From NCBI RefSeq assembly GCF_040655735.1, contig NZ_JBFAKK010000005.1:310001-374000 (forward strand): a stretch of 64,000 nt of DNA, given 5' to 3'. The stretch is from Phytomonospora sp040655735. Its GTDB lineage: Bacteria > Actinomycetota > Actinomycetes > Mycobacteriales > Micromonosporaceae. The notes beneath the pieces are model-generated. The model was not told where the DNA came from. It searched no databases and saw only the letters and a list, made by a program, of their open reading frames with translations. Positions 48,385-56,639 of this stretch are shown here, one piece after another. The stretch's first letter is position 1. Each line of letters opens with the position of its first letter. Position numbers and translations under genes: made by a program.

Positions 48385-48946
48385 GGGAGCGCAGGACCGT
48401 CTCGCAGGCGTCGCCGAGTTCGGCGGGCATCTCGTCCCACTGGCAGACGACCTGGACGAGGTTGGGGCCGAAGAACAGGTAGGTCGACTCGAAGGTGATG
48501 ACCTTGCCGTCGGTGTTCTTCTCCAGGGATTGGACGAAGCCCCGGTGGCGGTTGGCGATGGCCAGGATGGGGTCGCCCTTGGCGGTGACGCCGGCGGCGG
48601 TGTTGTACTCGGCGATCTTGGCGATGAGTTCTTCGTCGGTGGCGCCGGTGAAGTCCTGGGGGAGCGCGTAGGAGACGACCATGATCGCCTCGACGCTGGT
48701 GACGTCTTTGAGGGCGATGATGCGGGGTGTGCGGTAGCTCTCGGAGACGAGCATGGGGAGGGGGACCGCGGAGGTTTCGCCGAAGTCGGCGGGCATGCGG
48801 AAGCTCACGGCGAGTCGGCCTTCGGCGTCGACTTCCTGTGTGCTGGAGGGTTCGGGGCCCGGGTCGGCGTTGTCCTCGGGTGTGCACGCGGTCAGCGCGA
48901 CGGCCGCCAGCGTGAGCGCGGCGATCAGGCGGTTCCAGCGCGGCAA
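48371..48946 (-). CDS. Lipoprotein of unknown function with a TTG start
   Basis: 191 residues. TTG 48946 is chosen because GGAGG lies exactly 6 nt upstream and the protein then begins with a lipoprotein signal (MPRWNRLIAALTLAAVALTAC, cleaved before C21). The mature domain contains LAVSFRMPADFGE, VSSYALPQDF-like VVSYALPQDFTGATDEEL, and TYLFFGPNLVQVVCQWDE with a second Cys in DACETVLRSL. The end resembles the anchored protein at 41821-42381. It splits the tsaE-tsaB / rimI-tsaD run on the opposite strand. Confidence 0.8.
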   Translation of the reverse strand: MPRWNRLIAALTLAAVALTACTPEDNADPGPEPSSTQEVDAEGRLAVSFRMPADFGETSAVPLPMLVSESYRTPRIIALKDVTSVEAIMVVSYALPQDFTGATDEELIAKIAEYNTAAGVTAKGDPILAIANRHRGFVQSLEKNTDGKVITFESTYLFFGPNLVQVVCQWDEMPAELGDACETVLRSLKVK

Positions 48947-49242
48947 GGCGCACCTCCGGGGTCGTGTCGGGGGCTGTCTGCGGTCTGGGTCGGACCGGTC
49001 GCTCCAGCGTACGGCCTGACGACCACCCCGCCACCCCGCCCACCGGGCCCAACTCCACCCCCAACCCACCCGGCACCGAGCGCAACCCACCCGGCTCTGA
49101 CCCCGACCACGTCGAGCCGGTGCGTACGCCGGGCCGCTCGCAGGAGCCGTCTTCGGCCGAGCCCCACCACGCGCAGCCCCAGACGGCGGAAGCGACCGGC
49201 CCGGCCAGGACCGGATCCGCGCCGAAGGCGCAAGATAACCCC

Positions 49243-49722
49243 GTGAGACTTGAGCGGTTGCGTTGGTGGCATATCGAGGATCTTCTGCCGATCGAGCGGG
49301 AGGTCTTCGGTGCCGAGGCGTGGAGTCCGGCGATGTTCTGGTCGGAGTTGGCGGCGGGGCATCACTATCTGGTCGTCCTCGACGGCGGCGCCGCTGTCGG
49401 CTCCTCCGGTGATGAGGGTGCCTCCGGTGAGTCGGTCGCCGCGTACGGGGGCCTGTCCTCCAGCGGTGAGGACGCGTGGATCAACAACATCGCGGTCGTC
49501 CCGGGGTACCGCAGGCGTGGTCTGGGGCGTCTTCTGGTCGAGGCGTTGTTGGCCGAGGCGGCTCGTCGGGAGGCCCGGAGGGTGGCACTTGAGGTGGCCG
49601 TCGACAACGGTCCCGCGCAGCGCCTTTACGATGCCTACGGGTTCAAGCAGATCGGGTTGCGGCGCGGCTACTACCAGTCGACGGGCACCGACGCGCTGGT
49701 GATGATCAAGGAGCTTTCGTGA
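49243..49722 (+). CDS. rimI: Ribosomal protein S18-alanine N-acetyltransferase
   Basis: 159 residues of GNAT fold acetylating the N-terminus of S18 (and possibly others). RLERLRWWHIEDLLPIERE and AWSPAMFWSELA at the start, NNIAVVPGYRRRGLGRLL for acetyl-CoA and LEVAVDNGPAQRLYDAYGF for the RimI signature. GTG 49243 is used; CAAGAT lies 6 nt upstream. An in-frame upstream extension is Pro-rich and non-coding in character. The stop overlaps the tsaD GTG (GTGA). Confidence 0.92.
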   Translation: MRLERLRWWHIEDLLPIEREVFGAEAWSPAMFWSELAAGHHYLVVLDGGAAVGSSGDEGASGESVAAYGGLSSSGEDAWINNIAVVPGYRRRGLGRLLVEALLAEAARREARRVALEVAVDNGPAQRLYDAYGFKQIGLRRGYYQSTGTDALVMIKELS

Positions 49723-50789
49723 GCAACGAGCCGCTGGTCCTCGGTATCGAGACCTCGTGCGACGAGACGGGTGTGGGCATCGTGCGGGGGCACACGCTGC
49801 TCGCCGACGCGGTGGCGACCAGTGTCGACCAGCACGTCCGTTTCGGCGGGGTGGTGCCGGAGGTGGCGAGCCGGGCGCATTTGGAGGCGATGGTGCCGAC
49901 GGTGCAGCGGGCTCTCGATGACGCGGGTGTGGCGCTGTCGGACGTCGACGCGATCGCGGTGACGGCCGGTCCGGGTCTGGCGGGTGCGCTGCTGGTGGGT
50001 GTGGCGGCGGCGAAGGCGTACGCGTTGGCGGCGGGCAAGCCCTTGTACGGCGTGAATCACCTGTCGGCGCACATCGCGGTCGACACGCTGGAGAACGGCC
50101 CCATTCCGGCGCCGGCGTTGGGACTGCTGGTGTCGGGCGGTCACTCGTCGCTGCTGCTCGTGGAGGATCTCGCCGGGCGGGTGGAGCCGCTGGGCTCGAC
50201 GATCGACGACGCGGCCGGTGAGGCCTACGACAAGGTCGCGCGGCTGCTCGGGATGCCCTTCCCCGGCGGCCCGCCGATCGACCGCGCCGCTCGTGAGGGC
50301 GACCCGGGGGCGATCGCTTTCCCGCGCGGCCTTACCGCCCACCGCGACATGGAGAAGCACCGCTACGACTTCTCCTTCTCGGGCCTCAAGACGGCCGTGG
50401 CGCGCTGGATCGAGGCGAAGAAGCGCGCGGGCGAGGCCGTTGCGGTCAACGACGTCGCGGCGTCCTTCCAGGAGGCCGTGTGCGACGTGCTGACCAGGAA
50501 GGCCGTCGCCGCCGCGAAGGACCACGGCATCGACACGCTCCTGCTCGGCGGTGGCGTCGCGGCGAACTCGCGCCTGCGGTCGATGGCCGTCGAGCGCTGC
50601 GAGAAGGCGGGGATCCGGGTGCGCGTGCCCCGGCCGGGTCTGTGCACCGACAACGGCGCGATGGTCGCGGCCCTGGGGTCGCATCTGGTCGCCGCGAACG
50701 TGGAGCCCTCGGATCTCGGTATCCCCACCGACTCGGCGCTGCCGGTAGAGCTGGTGAGCATCGTCCGGCGCGAAGTCGCTGCCCGTTGA
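49719..50789 (+). CDS. tsaD: tRNA N6-adenosine threonylcarbamoyltransferase TsaD
   Basis: Transfers the threonylcarbamoyl group to A37. The 356 residues carry the ASKHA motifs GIETSCDETG, the metal-binding NHLSAH, LVSGGHSSLLLVE, GEAYDKVARLLG and LLGGGVAANSRLR, with CTDNGAMVA near the end. GTG start coupled to rimI. A small 6-bp hairpin (50788-50803) includes the stop codon. Confidence 0.96.
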   Translation: MSNEPLVLGIETSCDETGVGIVRGHTLLADAVATSVDQHVRFGGVVPEVASRAHLEAMVPTVQRALDDAGVALSDVDAIAVTAGPGLAGALLVGVAAAKAYALAAGKPLYGVNHLSAHIAVDTLENGPIPAPALGLLVSGGHSSLLLVEDLAGRVEPLGSTIDDAAGEAYDKVARLLGMPFPGGPPIDRAAREGDPGAIAFPRGLTAHRDMEKHRYDFSFSGLKTAVARWIEAKKRAGEAVAVNDVAASFQEAVCDVLTRKAVAAAKDHGIDTLLLGGGVAANSRLRSMAVERCEKAGIRVRVPRPGLCTDNGAMVAALGSHLVAANVEPSDLGIPTDSALPVELVSIVRREVAAR

Positions 50790-50878
50790 GGCAGACTTGC
50801 CTCGCGCACCTGTCCCTACCAGTGAAAACGTGCCACGCTCGGATGTGACGGACACCTTTCTCCCGTCCGGAGAGTCCC

Positions 50879-53371
50879 ATGCGCGAGCACGCCGGAACCG
50901 CCACGGCGTCGCGGCCCGACCGCGACGACCGCAGAGCCGCGCAGCGCCCGCCGCATCCCTTGCTGGCATTGCAGGCGAAAGCGGGCAACCGCGCCGTCGC
51001 CGGACTCGTCGCGGTCCAGCGCTGTGGCCCCATCCCGCACGACCAGTGCCCCTGCAACACCGATGAGGACACCAAGGTCCAGCGCCTCGCCGACGGCGCG
51101 GGCCTGGTCGCCGGTTTCGCCGCGCCGCCCGGGTCCTTCGGTGCCGGCCTGCCCGAACTGAGCGGATCCCTCGCCGAGCTGCGCGCCGGCGACGGACCCG
51201 ACAGCGCCGGGAAGATCCCCGTCGTCGACCAGCGCCCCGGCAAACCCGCCGCGAGGGCGCCCGCCGCCTCCAAACCCGTCAGCGATCCCAAGCTGGGCCC
51301 ACCGCGCACACCCGCGCCGGTCAGCCCGCCGGTCACCGCCCTCGACAGCGGACCGCGGCCCGTCCTGGAACTCACCGGCGAGGCCGACCCGGCCCTCGCC
51401 CACCGGGCGGGCGACGCGGCCCTCGGCGAGCTGGGCGCGGTCGCCACCGAGTCCGGGCAGGAGGCCGCCGCCGACCACGGGGAGAACGCCGTCGGTGAGG
51501 CCGCGCCCCCGGTGCGCGTGGCGCCCCCGCAGGGAGTGCAGGTGCCGCCGGTGTCGCTGAACGTGCCCGCGATCGCCGCTTCGGGCGGCGACTCGCCGGC
51601 GATGGCGCAGGCCGAGTCCAGCGTCGGCGGATGGCTCACCGAGCGGACGGGAGCCGTGGCGGCGAGCCTGCGCGCGGAGGAGTCGGCCGGGCGCGACCGC
51701 GTCGACAAGGCCGTCGGCGAGGGAGAGGTCCAGGTCGCCAAGGCCACCGCCGACACCACGGCCCGCCAGCAGGCCCTCGGCGGCGGTGTTCAGCAGGACG
51801 TCGCGGGTGAGCGGAGCCGCTGGACCACGGCGGCGACGTCGATGCACACCGAGCACGCCGCCTCGACCAAGGCGAAGCTGTCGGCGCTCGACGCGGGAGT
51901 CGGCGGAGTCGTCGGCGAGGCCGACCGGGGCGCCAAGCGCGAGTACGCCTCCGCCGAGCAGGCCGCCAAGGCACAGCAGGCGAAGGACCCCTCGCTCCTC
52001 GACCGCGCCGCCGGGGCGCTCAACAGCCTCAAGCAGGCCGTCGGCGGCCTCTTCGACCGCGCCAAGCAGGCCGCCAAGGGCCTCTACGACGCGGCGAGGG
52101 CGAAGGTCGCGGGGCTGGTCGGCGCCTTCGCCGACGCCGTGCGCGCCGGCGCGGCCGCCGTCGCCGGGAAGATCCGCGCGATCGCCGCGCAGGCGAAGGC
52201 CGCGATCGCCGCGAAGATCCGCGCCGCCGTGGACGCGGTCACCAAGGCCGCGACGGACCTGGCCGCCTTCGGCCGCAGGATCCTCGACGGGGTCGGCGCG
52301 GCGATCCGCGCCGGGCTCGCCGCCATCGGCCGCGCCACCCGCGCGGCCGTCGACGCGCTGGGCAAGGCCGCCGAGGCCATCCGCAAGGCGCTGGCGGTCG
52401 TCGGGCAGCTCATGGCGAAGGTCGAGGCCTACGGGCCGTTCCCGCAGGGCATGTACGCCTGGGCGGAGCGCTGGGGAAAGCTCGCCGACGATCTGCCCGC
52501 CGGCGCGACGACCGCGCAGCTGGCCGCCAAGCCGCCCACACCGAGCGCGCCGTCCGGCGGCGGCGGCGACCCCCTCGGCGCGGGCGACGCCGGCGGCTGC
52601 GGCGTCTGCAAGGGCTCGCCCGGCGTGGCGGGCACGGCGGCGCACGGGATCATCTCGGGCGTCTTCACCGGGCTGTACCCGAACTCCTTCGCGCCGTACC
52701 CCGTGCGTGGAGCGCCCGGCCAGGCCGGAAGCCTGGCCGCCGACCTCGCGATCGACAACCCCGGCGGGCCCCTGGAACTGGGCGAGATCAAGCCCGGCCA
52801 CGCCAAGGGCTTCGGGGACGGGGTCGGATCGATCGCCAAGTACCTGCCGGCGCTGATGGCGCGGTTCCCCGGCCGACAGATCGTGCCCCTCACCAAGCCG
52901 ATCCCGCCGGCGTTCTACCCCAACCCCGAAGGCGGGCCCACCTGCCCGACGCAGAAGTTGTTCGTGTTCCCGCCGGTCGGCGGCATCTACGGCTACTTCT
53001 GCATCCCGGAGTTCAAGGAACTCATCGCCTCGGGCAAGTGCAAGTGCAAGAAGGAAGAGCCGCCCGACCCGCCGCCGGTCCCCGTCGACGTGAAGGAAAA
53101 GGACAAGGCGAAGGACAAGGACACCGAGAAGGACAAGGAGAAAGAGAAGGAGAAGGGCAAGGACGACGTCCCCGACGGGCCCCTGCCCGACCCCGCCTAC
53201 GCCAAGGCCATCCAGCTCGCGATCATCGTCCTGTGCGCCGCCATCGCCGCCCTCCTCCTGTGGCCCGAACCGATCGGCAAGGCCGTCAGCGCGGTCGTCG
53301 GCATCGCATCGTTCGCCGCGCTGATGCTGATGATCAGCAAGGCCGAGGATGAGGGAAGACCCACGGCTTGA
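50879..53371 (+). CDS. Putative multidomain effector: eCIS-cargo-like N-terminus, PD-(D/E)XK-like domain, two C-terminal membrane helices
   Basis: 830 residues; ATG with GGAG 6 nt upstream. Residues 28-48 (LLALQAKAGNRAVAGLV, then VQR) followed by Cys 49, 57 and 59 match the N-terminal signature of actinobacterial DUF4157/eCIS-associated cargo proteins. Residues 80-240 are Pro/Ala-rich. About 270-510 is Ala/Lys-rich amphipathic helix (AKQAAKGLYDAARAKVAGLV style). A CGVCKGS motif precedes a domain at 590-720 with D622/D626 and E636-I-K638 (ELGEIKPGH), a PD-(D/E)XK-like arrangement. A Lys/Glu/Asp linker (738-761) leads to two spans (777-795, 802-820). No eCIS structural genes are nearby. Role inferred, not shown. 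Confidence 0.6.
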   Translation: MREHAGTATASRPDRDDRRAAQRPPHPLLALQAKAGNRAVAGLVAVQRCGPIPHDQCPCNTDEDTKVQRLADGAGLVAGFAAPPGSFGAGLPELSGSLAELRAGDGPDSAGKIPVVDQRPGKPAARAPAASKPVSDPKLGPPRTPAPVSPPVTALDSGPRPVLELTGEADPALAHRAGDAALGELGAVATESGQEAAADHGENAVGEAAPPVRVAPPQGVQVPPVSLNVPAIAASGGDSPAMAQAESSVGGWLTERTGAVAASLRAEESAGRDRVDKAVGEGEVQVAKATADTTARQQALGGGVQQDVAGERSRWTTAATSMHTEHAASTKAKLSALDAGVGGVVGEADRGAKREYASAEQAAKAQQAKDPSLLDRAAGALNSLKQAVGGLFDRAKQAAKGLYDAARAKVAGLVGAFADAVRAGAAAVAGKIRAIAAQAKAAIAAKIRAAVDAVTKAATDLAAFGRRILDGVGAAIRAGLAAIGRATRAAVDALGKAAEAIRKALAVVGQLMAKVEAYGPFPQGMYAWAERWGKLADDLPAGATTAQLAAKPPTPSAPSGGGGDPLGAGDAGGCGVCKGSPGVAGTAAHGIISGVFTGLYPNSFAPYPVRGAPGQAGSLAADLAIDNPGGPLELGEIKPGHAKGFGDGVGSIAKYLPALMARFPGRQIVPLTKPIPPAFYPNPEGGPTCPTQKLFVFPPVGGIYGYFCIPEFKELIASGKCKCKKEEPPDPPPVPVDVKEKDKAKDKDTEKDKEKEKEKGKDDVPDGPLPDPAYAKAIQLAIIVLCAAIAALLLWPEPIGKAVSAVVGIASFAALMLMISKAEDEGRPTA

Positions 53372-53391
53372 TCGGGCCCGAACTCATCCGC

Positions 53392-53601
53392 ATGTCCGCC
53401 CCACGCGAGGTGTTCCTCCGGCTCGTCAACGGCGTCTGCGACGGCGATCCGGACCTGGCCGGCCCGTACACCGAGCGCACACACGTGACGCACCCCTTCC
53501 ACCCCGCCGACGCGCCCGCCTTGACGAGCCGCGAAGCGCTGCGCGAGCACTTCAACGGCCCGCCCCGCGCGGTCTTCCCTCCGACCTGGCGAGCAGAGTG
53601 C
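53392..53601 (+). pseudogene. Truncated NTF2/SnoaL-like protein remnant
   Basis: PREVFLRLVNGVCDGDPDLA, then RTHVTHPFHP and LTSREALREHFN match the first half of actinobacterial NTF2-like (SnoaL-like) proteins of about 130 residues. After HFN the similarity stops and the frame simply runs antisense through upp, so the second half of the fold is missing. The start could be TTG 53368, overlapping the effector stop, or ATG 53392. It looks like a gene fragment left by a rearrangement between the effector gene and upp. Confidence 0.5.
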
Positions 53602-54234
53602 TCAGAACCTCCGGTACGCGCCGAACTGCCGGTCCCCGGCGTCTCCCAGCCCTGGCACGATGAACGCCTCGTCGTTGAGCCCCTCGTCGATCGAGGCCGT
53701 CGTCAGCCTCGGCACCAGCCCCGACTCGCGCAGCCGTTCGACGCCCTCCGGTGCCGCCAGCACGCAGATCACGTCGATGTCGGTGCAGCCGCGGCTGACG
53801 ATCATCTCGCAGCACGCGACGAGCGAGCCGCCGGTGGCCAGCATCGGGTCGAGCACGATGACGTGCCGGCCGCTGAGGTCGTCGGGGAGGGACTCCATGT
53901 ACGCGCGGGGCTCGTGGGTCTTCTCGTCGCGCGCGAGGCCGACGAATCCCATCGACGCCTCGGGCAGGATCGCGTGGGCGGCGTCGGCCATGCCGAGCCC
54001 GGCGCGCAGGACGGGCACCAGCAGCGGCGGGTTGGCCAGGCGGGTGCCGGTCGTGGGGGCCACCGGGGTGGTGATCGGGTACCGCTCGGCGGCGATGCCG
54101 CGGCTCGCCTCGTACACGAGGAGGGTCGTCAGCTCGTGCAGAGACGCCCGGAAGGTGCCCGAGTCGGTCTCGGCAGCGCGCATCGTGGTGAGCCGCAGGG
54201 CGGCGAGGGGATGATCGACAACGTGTACGTCCAC
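53602..54234 (-). CDS. upp: Uracil phosphoribosyltransferase
   Basis: Salvages uracil to UMP using PRPP. The 210 residues have TTPVAPTTGTRLA, LLVPVLRAGLGMADA, the PRPP loop VLDPMLATGGSL and the uracil-binding end GLGDAGDRQFGAYRRF. The GTG at 54234 follows a TAGGGT box by 8 nt. Divergent from deoC, linking two arms of nucleoside salvage through one 62-bp promoter region. Confidence 0.95.
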   Translation of the reverse strand: MDVHVVDHPLAALRLTTMRAAETDSGTFRASLHELTTLLVYEASRGIAAERYPITTPVAPTTGTRLANPPLLVPVLRAGLGMADAAHAILPEASMGFVGLARDEKTHEPRAYMESLPDDLSGRHVIVLDPMLATGGSLVACCEMIVSRGCTDIDVICVLAAPEGVERLRESGLVPRLTTASIDEGLNDEAFIVPGLGDAGDRQFGAYRRF

Positions 54235-54242
54235 AGGCTCAG

Positions 54243-54248
54243 ACCCTA
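54243..54248 (-). promoter_or_regulatory. -10 box of upp (leaderless)
   Basis: TAGGGT is followed by 8 nt and the upp GTG. Confidence 0.45.
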
Positions 54249-54283
54249 GCGGCTACTCCCCGGTAGCCCGCACGCCCGGCCCG

Positions 54284-54289
54284 TACACT
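54284..54289 (+). promoter_or_regulatory. -10 box of deoC (leaderless)
   Basis: TACACT is followed by 7 nt and the deoC ATG; it stands back to back with the upp promoter. Confidence 0.5.
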
Positions 54290-54296
54290 CACCTGC

Positions 54297-55202
54297 ATGA
54301 CCGAGCTGTCCACCCTTCTGTCGGGACTGCCCGGCGTGGACCGGGTCGGCGCCGACCAGCGCGCCGCGACCCTGGCCACCCGGTCGATCAAGACCACCGC
54401 GAAAGCGTGGGCGATCGACCTGGCCATCCGGATGGTCGACCTGACCACTCTCGAAGGCGCCGATACCCCCGGCAAGGTCCGCACCCTGTGCGCCAAGGCC
54501 CGCAGACCCGAGCCGTCCGACCCGACGTGCCCGAGCGTCGCCGCGATCTGCGTGTACCCGTCGATGGTGCCGGTGGCGGCCGAGGCCCTCAAGGGCTCGG
54601 GCGTGCACCTGGCGAGCGTCGCGACGGCGTTTCCGTCGGGCCAGGCGCCCCTCGACATCCGACTCGACGACACGCGCGCGGCCGTCGCCGCCGGTGCCGA
54701 CGAGATCGACATGGTGATCAACCGGGGCGCGTTCCTGTCGGGTGACGTCGACCGCGTCTTCGACGAGATCGTCGCGGTCAAGGAGGCCTGCGGCAAGGCC
54801 CACCTCAAGGTCATCCTGGAGACCGGCGAGCTGGTGACCTACGACAACGTCCGCCGCGCGTCGTGGCTGGCGATGAAGGCCGGCGCCGACTTCATCAAGA
54901 CCTCGACCGGCAAGATCTCCCCGGCGGCGACCCTGCCGGTGACGATGCTGATGCTGGAGGCCGTGCGCGACTACCGCGAGGCCACCGGCCGCAAGGTCGG
55001 CGTGAAGCCCGCCGGCGGCATCCGCACCACGAAGGACGCGATGAAGTACCTCGTCGTCGTCAACGAGACCGCCGGGCCGGACTGGCTCGACCCCGACTGG
55101 TTCCGCTTCGGCGCCTCCAGTCTCCTCAACGACCTGCTGATGCAGCGCCAGAAGCTCACCACCGGCCACTACTCCGGCCCCGACTACGTCACGGTGGACT
55201 AG
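54297..55202 (+). CDS. deoC: Deoxyribose-phosphate aldolase
   Basis: Cleaves 2-deoxyribose 5-phosphate to glyceraldehyde 3-phosphate and acetaldehyde. The 301 residues show MVDLTTLEGADTPGKV, AICVYPSMV, VATAFPSGQ, EIDMVINRGAFLSGD, the Lys of DFIKTSTGK and the Schiff-base Lys of GVKPAGGIR. It starts the deoC-aldh-aldh operon, whose dehydrogenases can oxidise the acetaldehyde produced (inference from context). Confidence 0.95.
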   Translation: MTELSTLLSGLPGVDRVGADQRAATLATRSIKTTAKAWAIDLAIRMVDLTTLEGADTPGKVRTLCAKARRPEPSDPTCPSVAAICVYPSMVPVAAEALKGSGVHLASVATAFPSGQAPLDIRLDDTRAAVAAGADEIDMVINRGAFLSGDVDRVFDEIVAVKEACGKAHLKVILETGELVTYDNVRRASWLAMKAGADFIKTSTGKISPAATLPVTMLMLEAVRDYREATGRKVGVKPAGGIRTTKDAMKYLVVVNETAGPDWLDPDWFRFGASSLLNDLLMQRQKLTTGHYSGPDYVTVD

Positions 55203-55205
55203 ACC

Positions 55206-56639
55206 ATGTCGATCTTCGAGTACGCACCCGCGCCCGAGTCGCGCGACATCGTCGACATCAAGCCGTCCTACGGCCTGTTCGTCAACGGCGAGTGGGTCGA
55301 CGGCAAGGGCGAGGCCTTCAAGACGGTCAACCCGGCGACGGAGGAGACGCTCGCCGAGGTGTCCTGCGCCTCCGACTCCGACGTCGACGCCGCCGTGGCC
55401 GCCGCCCGCGCGGCCTTCGACAAGGTGTGGGGTCCGATGCCGGGCCGCGAGCGCGCGAAGTACCTCTTCCGCATCGCCCGCATCATCCAGGAGCGCGGCC
55501 GGGAGCTGGCGGTCCTGGAGTCGCTGGACAACGGCAAGCCGATCCGTGAGTCCCGCGACGTCGACATCCCGCTGGTCGCCGCGCACTTCTTCTACTACGC
55601 CGGGTGGGCCGACAAGCTCGGTCACGCCGGGCTGGGCCCCGACCCGCGCCCGCTGGGCGTCGCCGGTCAGGTCATCCCGTGGAACTTCCCGCTGCTGATG
55701 CTGGCCTGGAAGATCGCGCCGGCGCTGGCCTGCGGCAACACCGTGGTGCTCAAGCCGGCCGAGACGACGCCGCTGACCGCGCTGCTGTTCGCCGAGATCT
55801 GCCGTGAGGCCGACCTGCCGCCGGGCGTGGTCAACATCGTCACCGGCGCGGGCGAGACCGGCGCTGCCCTGGTGAACCACGGGGGCGTGAACAAGGTCGC
55901 CTTCACCGGTTCGACCGAGGTCGGCCGCCGCATCGCCGAGTCGGTCGCCGGGACGTCCAAGAAGCTCACCCTCGAACTGGGCGGCAAGGCCGCCAACATC
56001 GTCTTCGACGACGCGGCCGTCGACCAGGCCGTCGAGGGCGTGGTCAACGGGATCTTCTTCAACCAGGGGCACGTGTGCTGCGCCGGTTCGCGGCTGCTGC
56101 TCCAGGAGTCGGTCGCCGAGGACTTCCTGTCCCGTCTGCGCCGCCGGATGGCCACGCTGCGCGTCGGCGACCCGCTCGACAAGAACACCGACGTCGGCGC
56201 GATCAACTCCGCCGAGCAGCTGGCGCGCATCCGCGAGCTGTCCGAGATCGGCGAGGCCGAGGGCGCCGAGCGCTTCACCGCGCCCTGCGAGCTGCCCGAT
56301 CGCGGCTTCTGGTTCGCGCCGACGATCTTCACCGGCGTCTCGCAGTCGCACCGCATCGCCCGCGAGGAGATCTTCGGGCCGGTGCTGTCCGTGCTGACCT
56401 TCCGCACGCCCGACGAGGCCGTCGCGAAGGCCAACAACACCCCGTACGGCCTGTCGGCCGGGGTGTGGACGGAGAAGGGCTCGCGGATCCTGTGGATGGC
56501 CGAGCGCCTGCGCGCGGGCGTGGTGTGGGCCAACACCTTCAACAAGTTCGACCCGACCTCGCCCTTCGGCGGCTACAAGGAATCCGGGTACGGCCGCGAG
56601 GGCGGCCGTCACGGGCTGGAGGCGTACCTCGATGTCTGA
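55206..56639 (+). CDS. NAD(P)-dependent aldehyde dehydrogenase
   Basis: 477 residues, the expected ALDH length. PWNFPLLMLAWKIAPALACG (cofactor domain), FTGSTEVGRRIAE, general base E257 in LELGGKAAN and catalytic C291 in GHVCCAGSR, then EEIFGPVLSVL and PFGGYKESGYGREGG. It starts 4 nt after deoC, so it is probably the partner that disposes of the aldehyde from deoxyribose breakdown. The next gene overlaps its end by 8 bp. Confidence 0.95.
   Translation: MSIFEYAPAPESRDIVDIKPSYGLFVNGEWVDGKGEAFKTVNPATEETLAEVSCASDSDVDAAVAAARAAFDKVWGPMPGRERAKYLFRIARIIQERGRELAVLESLDNGKPIRESRDVDIPLVAAHFFYYAGWADKLGHAGLGPDPRPLGVAGQVIPWNFPLLMLAWKIAPALACGNTVVLKPAETTPLTALLFAEICREADLPPGVVNIVTGAGETGAALVNHGGVNKVAFTGSTEVGRRIAESVAGTSKKLTLELGGKAANIVFDDAAVDQAVEGVVNGIFFNQGHVCCAGSRLLLQESVAEDFLSRLRRRMATLRVGDPLDKNTDVGAINSAEQLARIRELSEIGEAEGAERFTAPCELPDRGFWFAPTIFTGVSQSHRIAREEIFGPVLSVLTFRTPDEAVAKANNTPYGLSAGVWTEKGSRILWMAERLRAGVVWANTFNKFDPTSPFGGYKESGYGREGGRHGLEAYLDV

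Noticed and set aside
50788..50803. Terminator of tsaD
   Set aside because: The 6-bp stem includes the stop codon and has no U-tract, so it is too weak to call.
50790..53600. A complete contractile injection system around the effector gene
   Set aside because: No sheath, tube, baseplate or AAA ATPase genes are present in the window; flanking genes are tsaD and upp.
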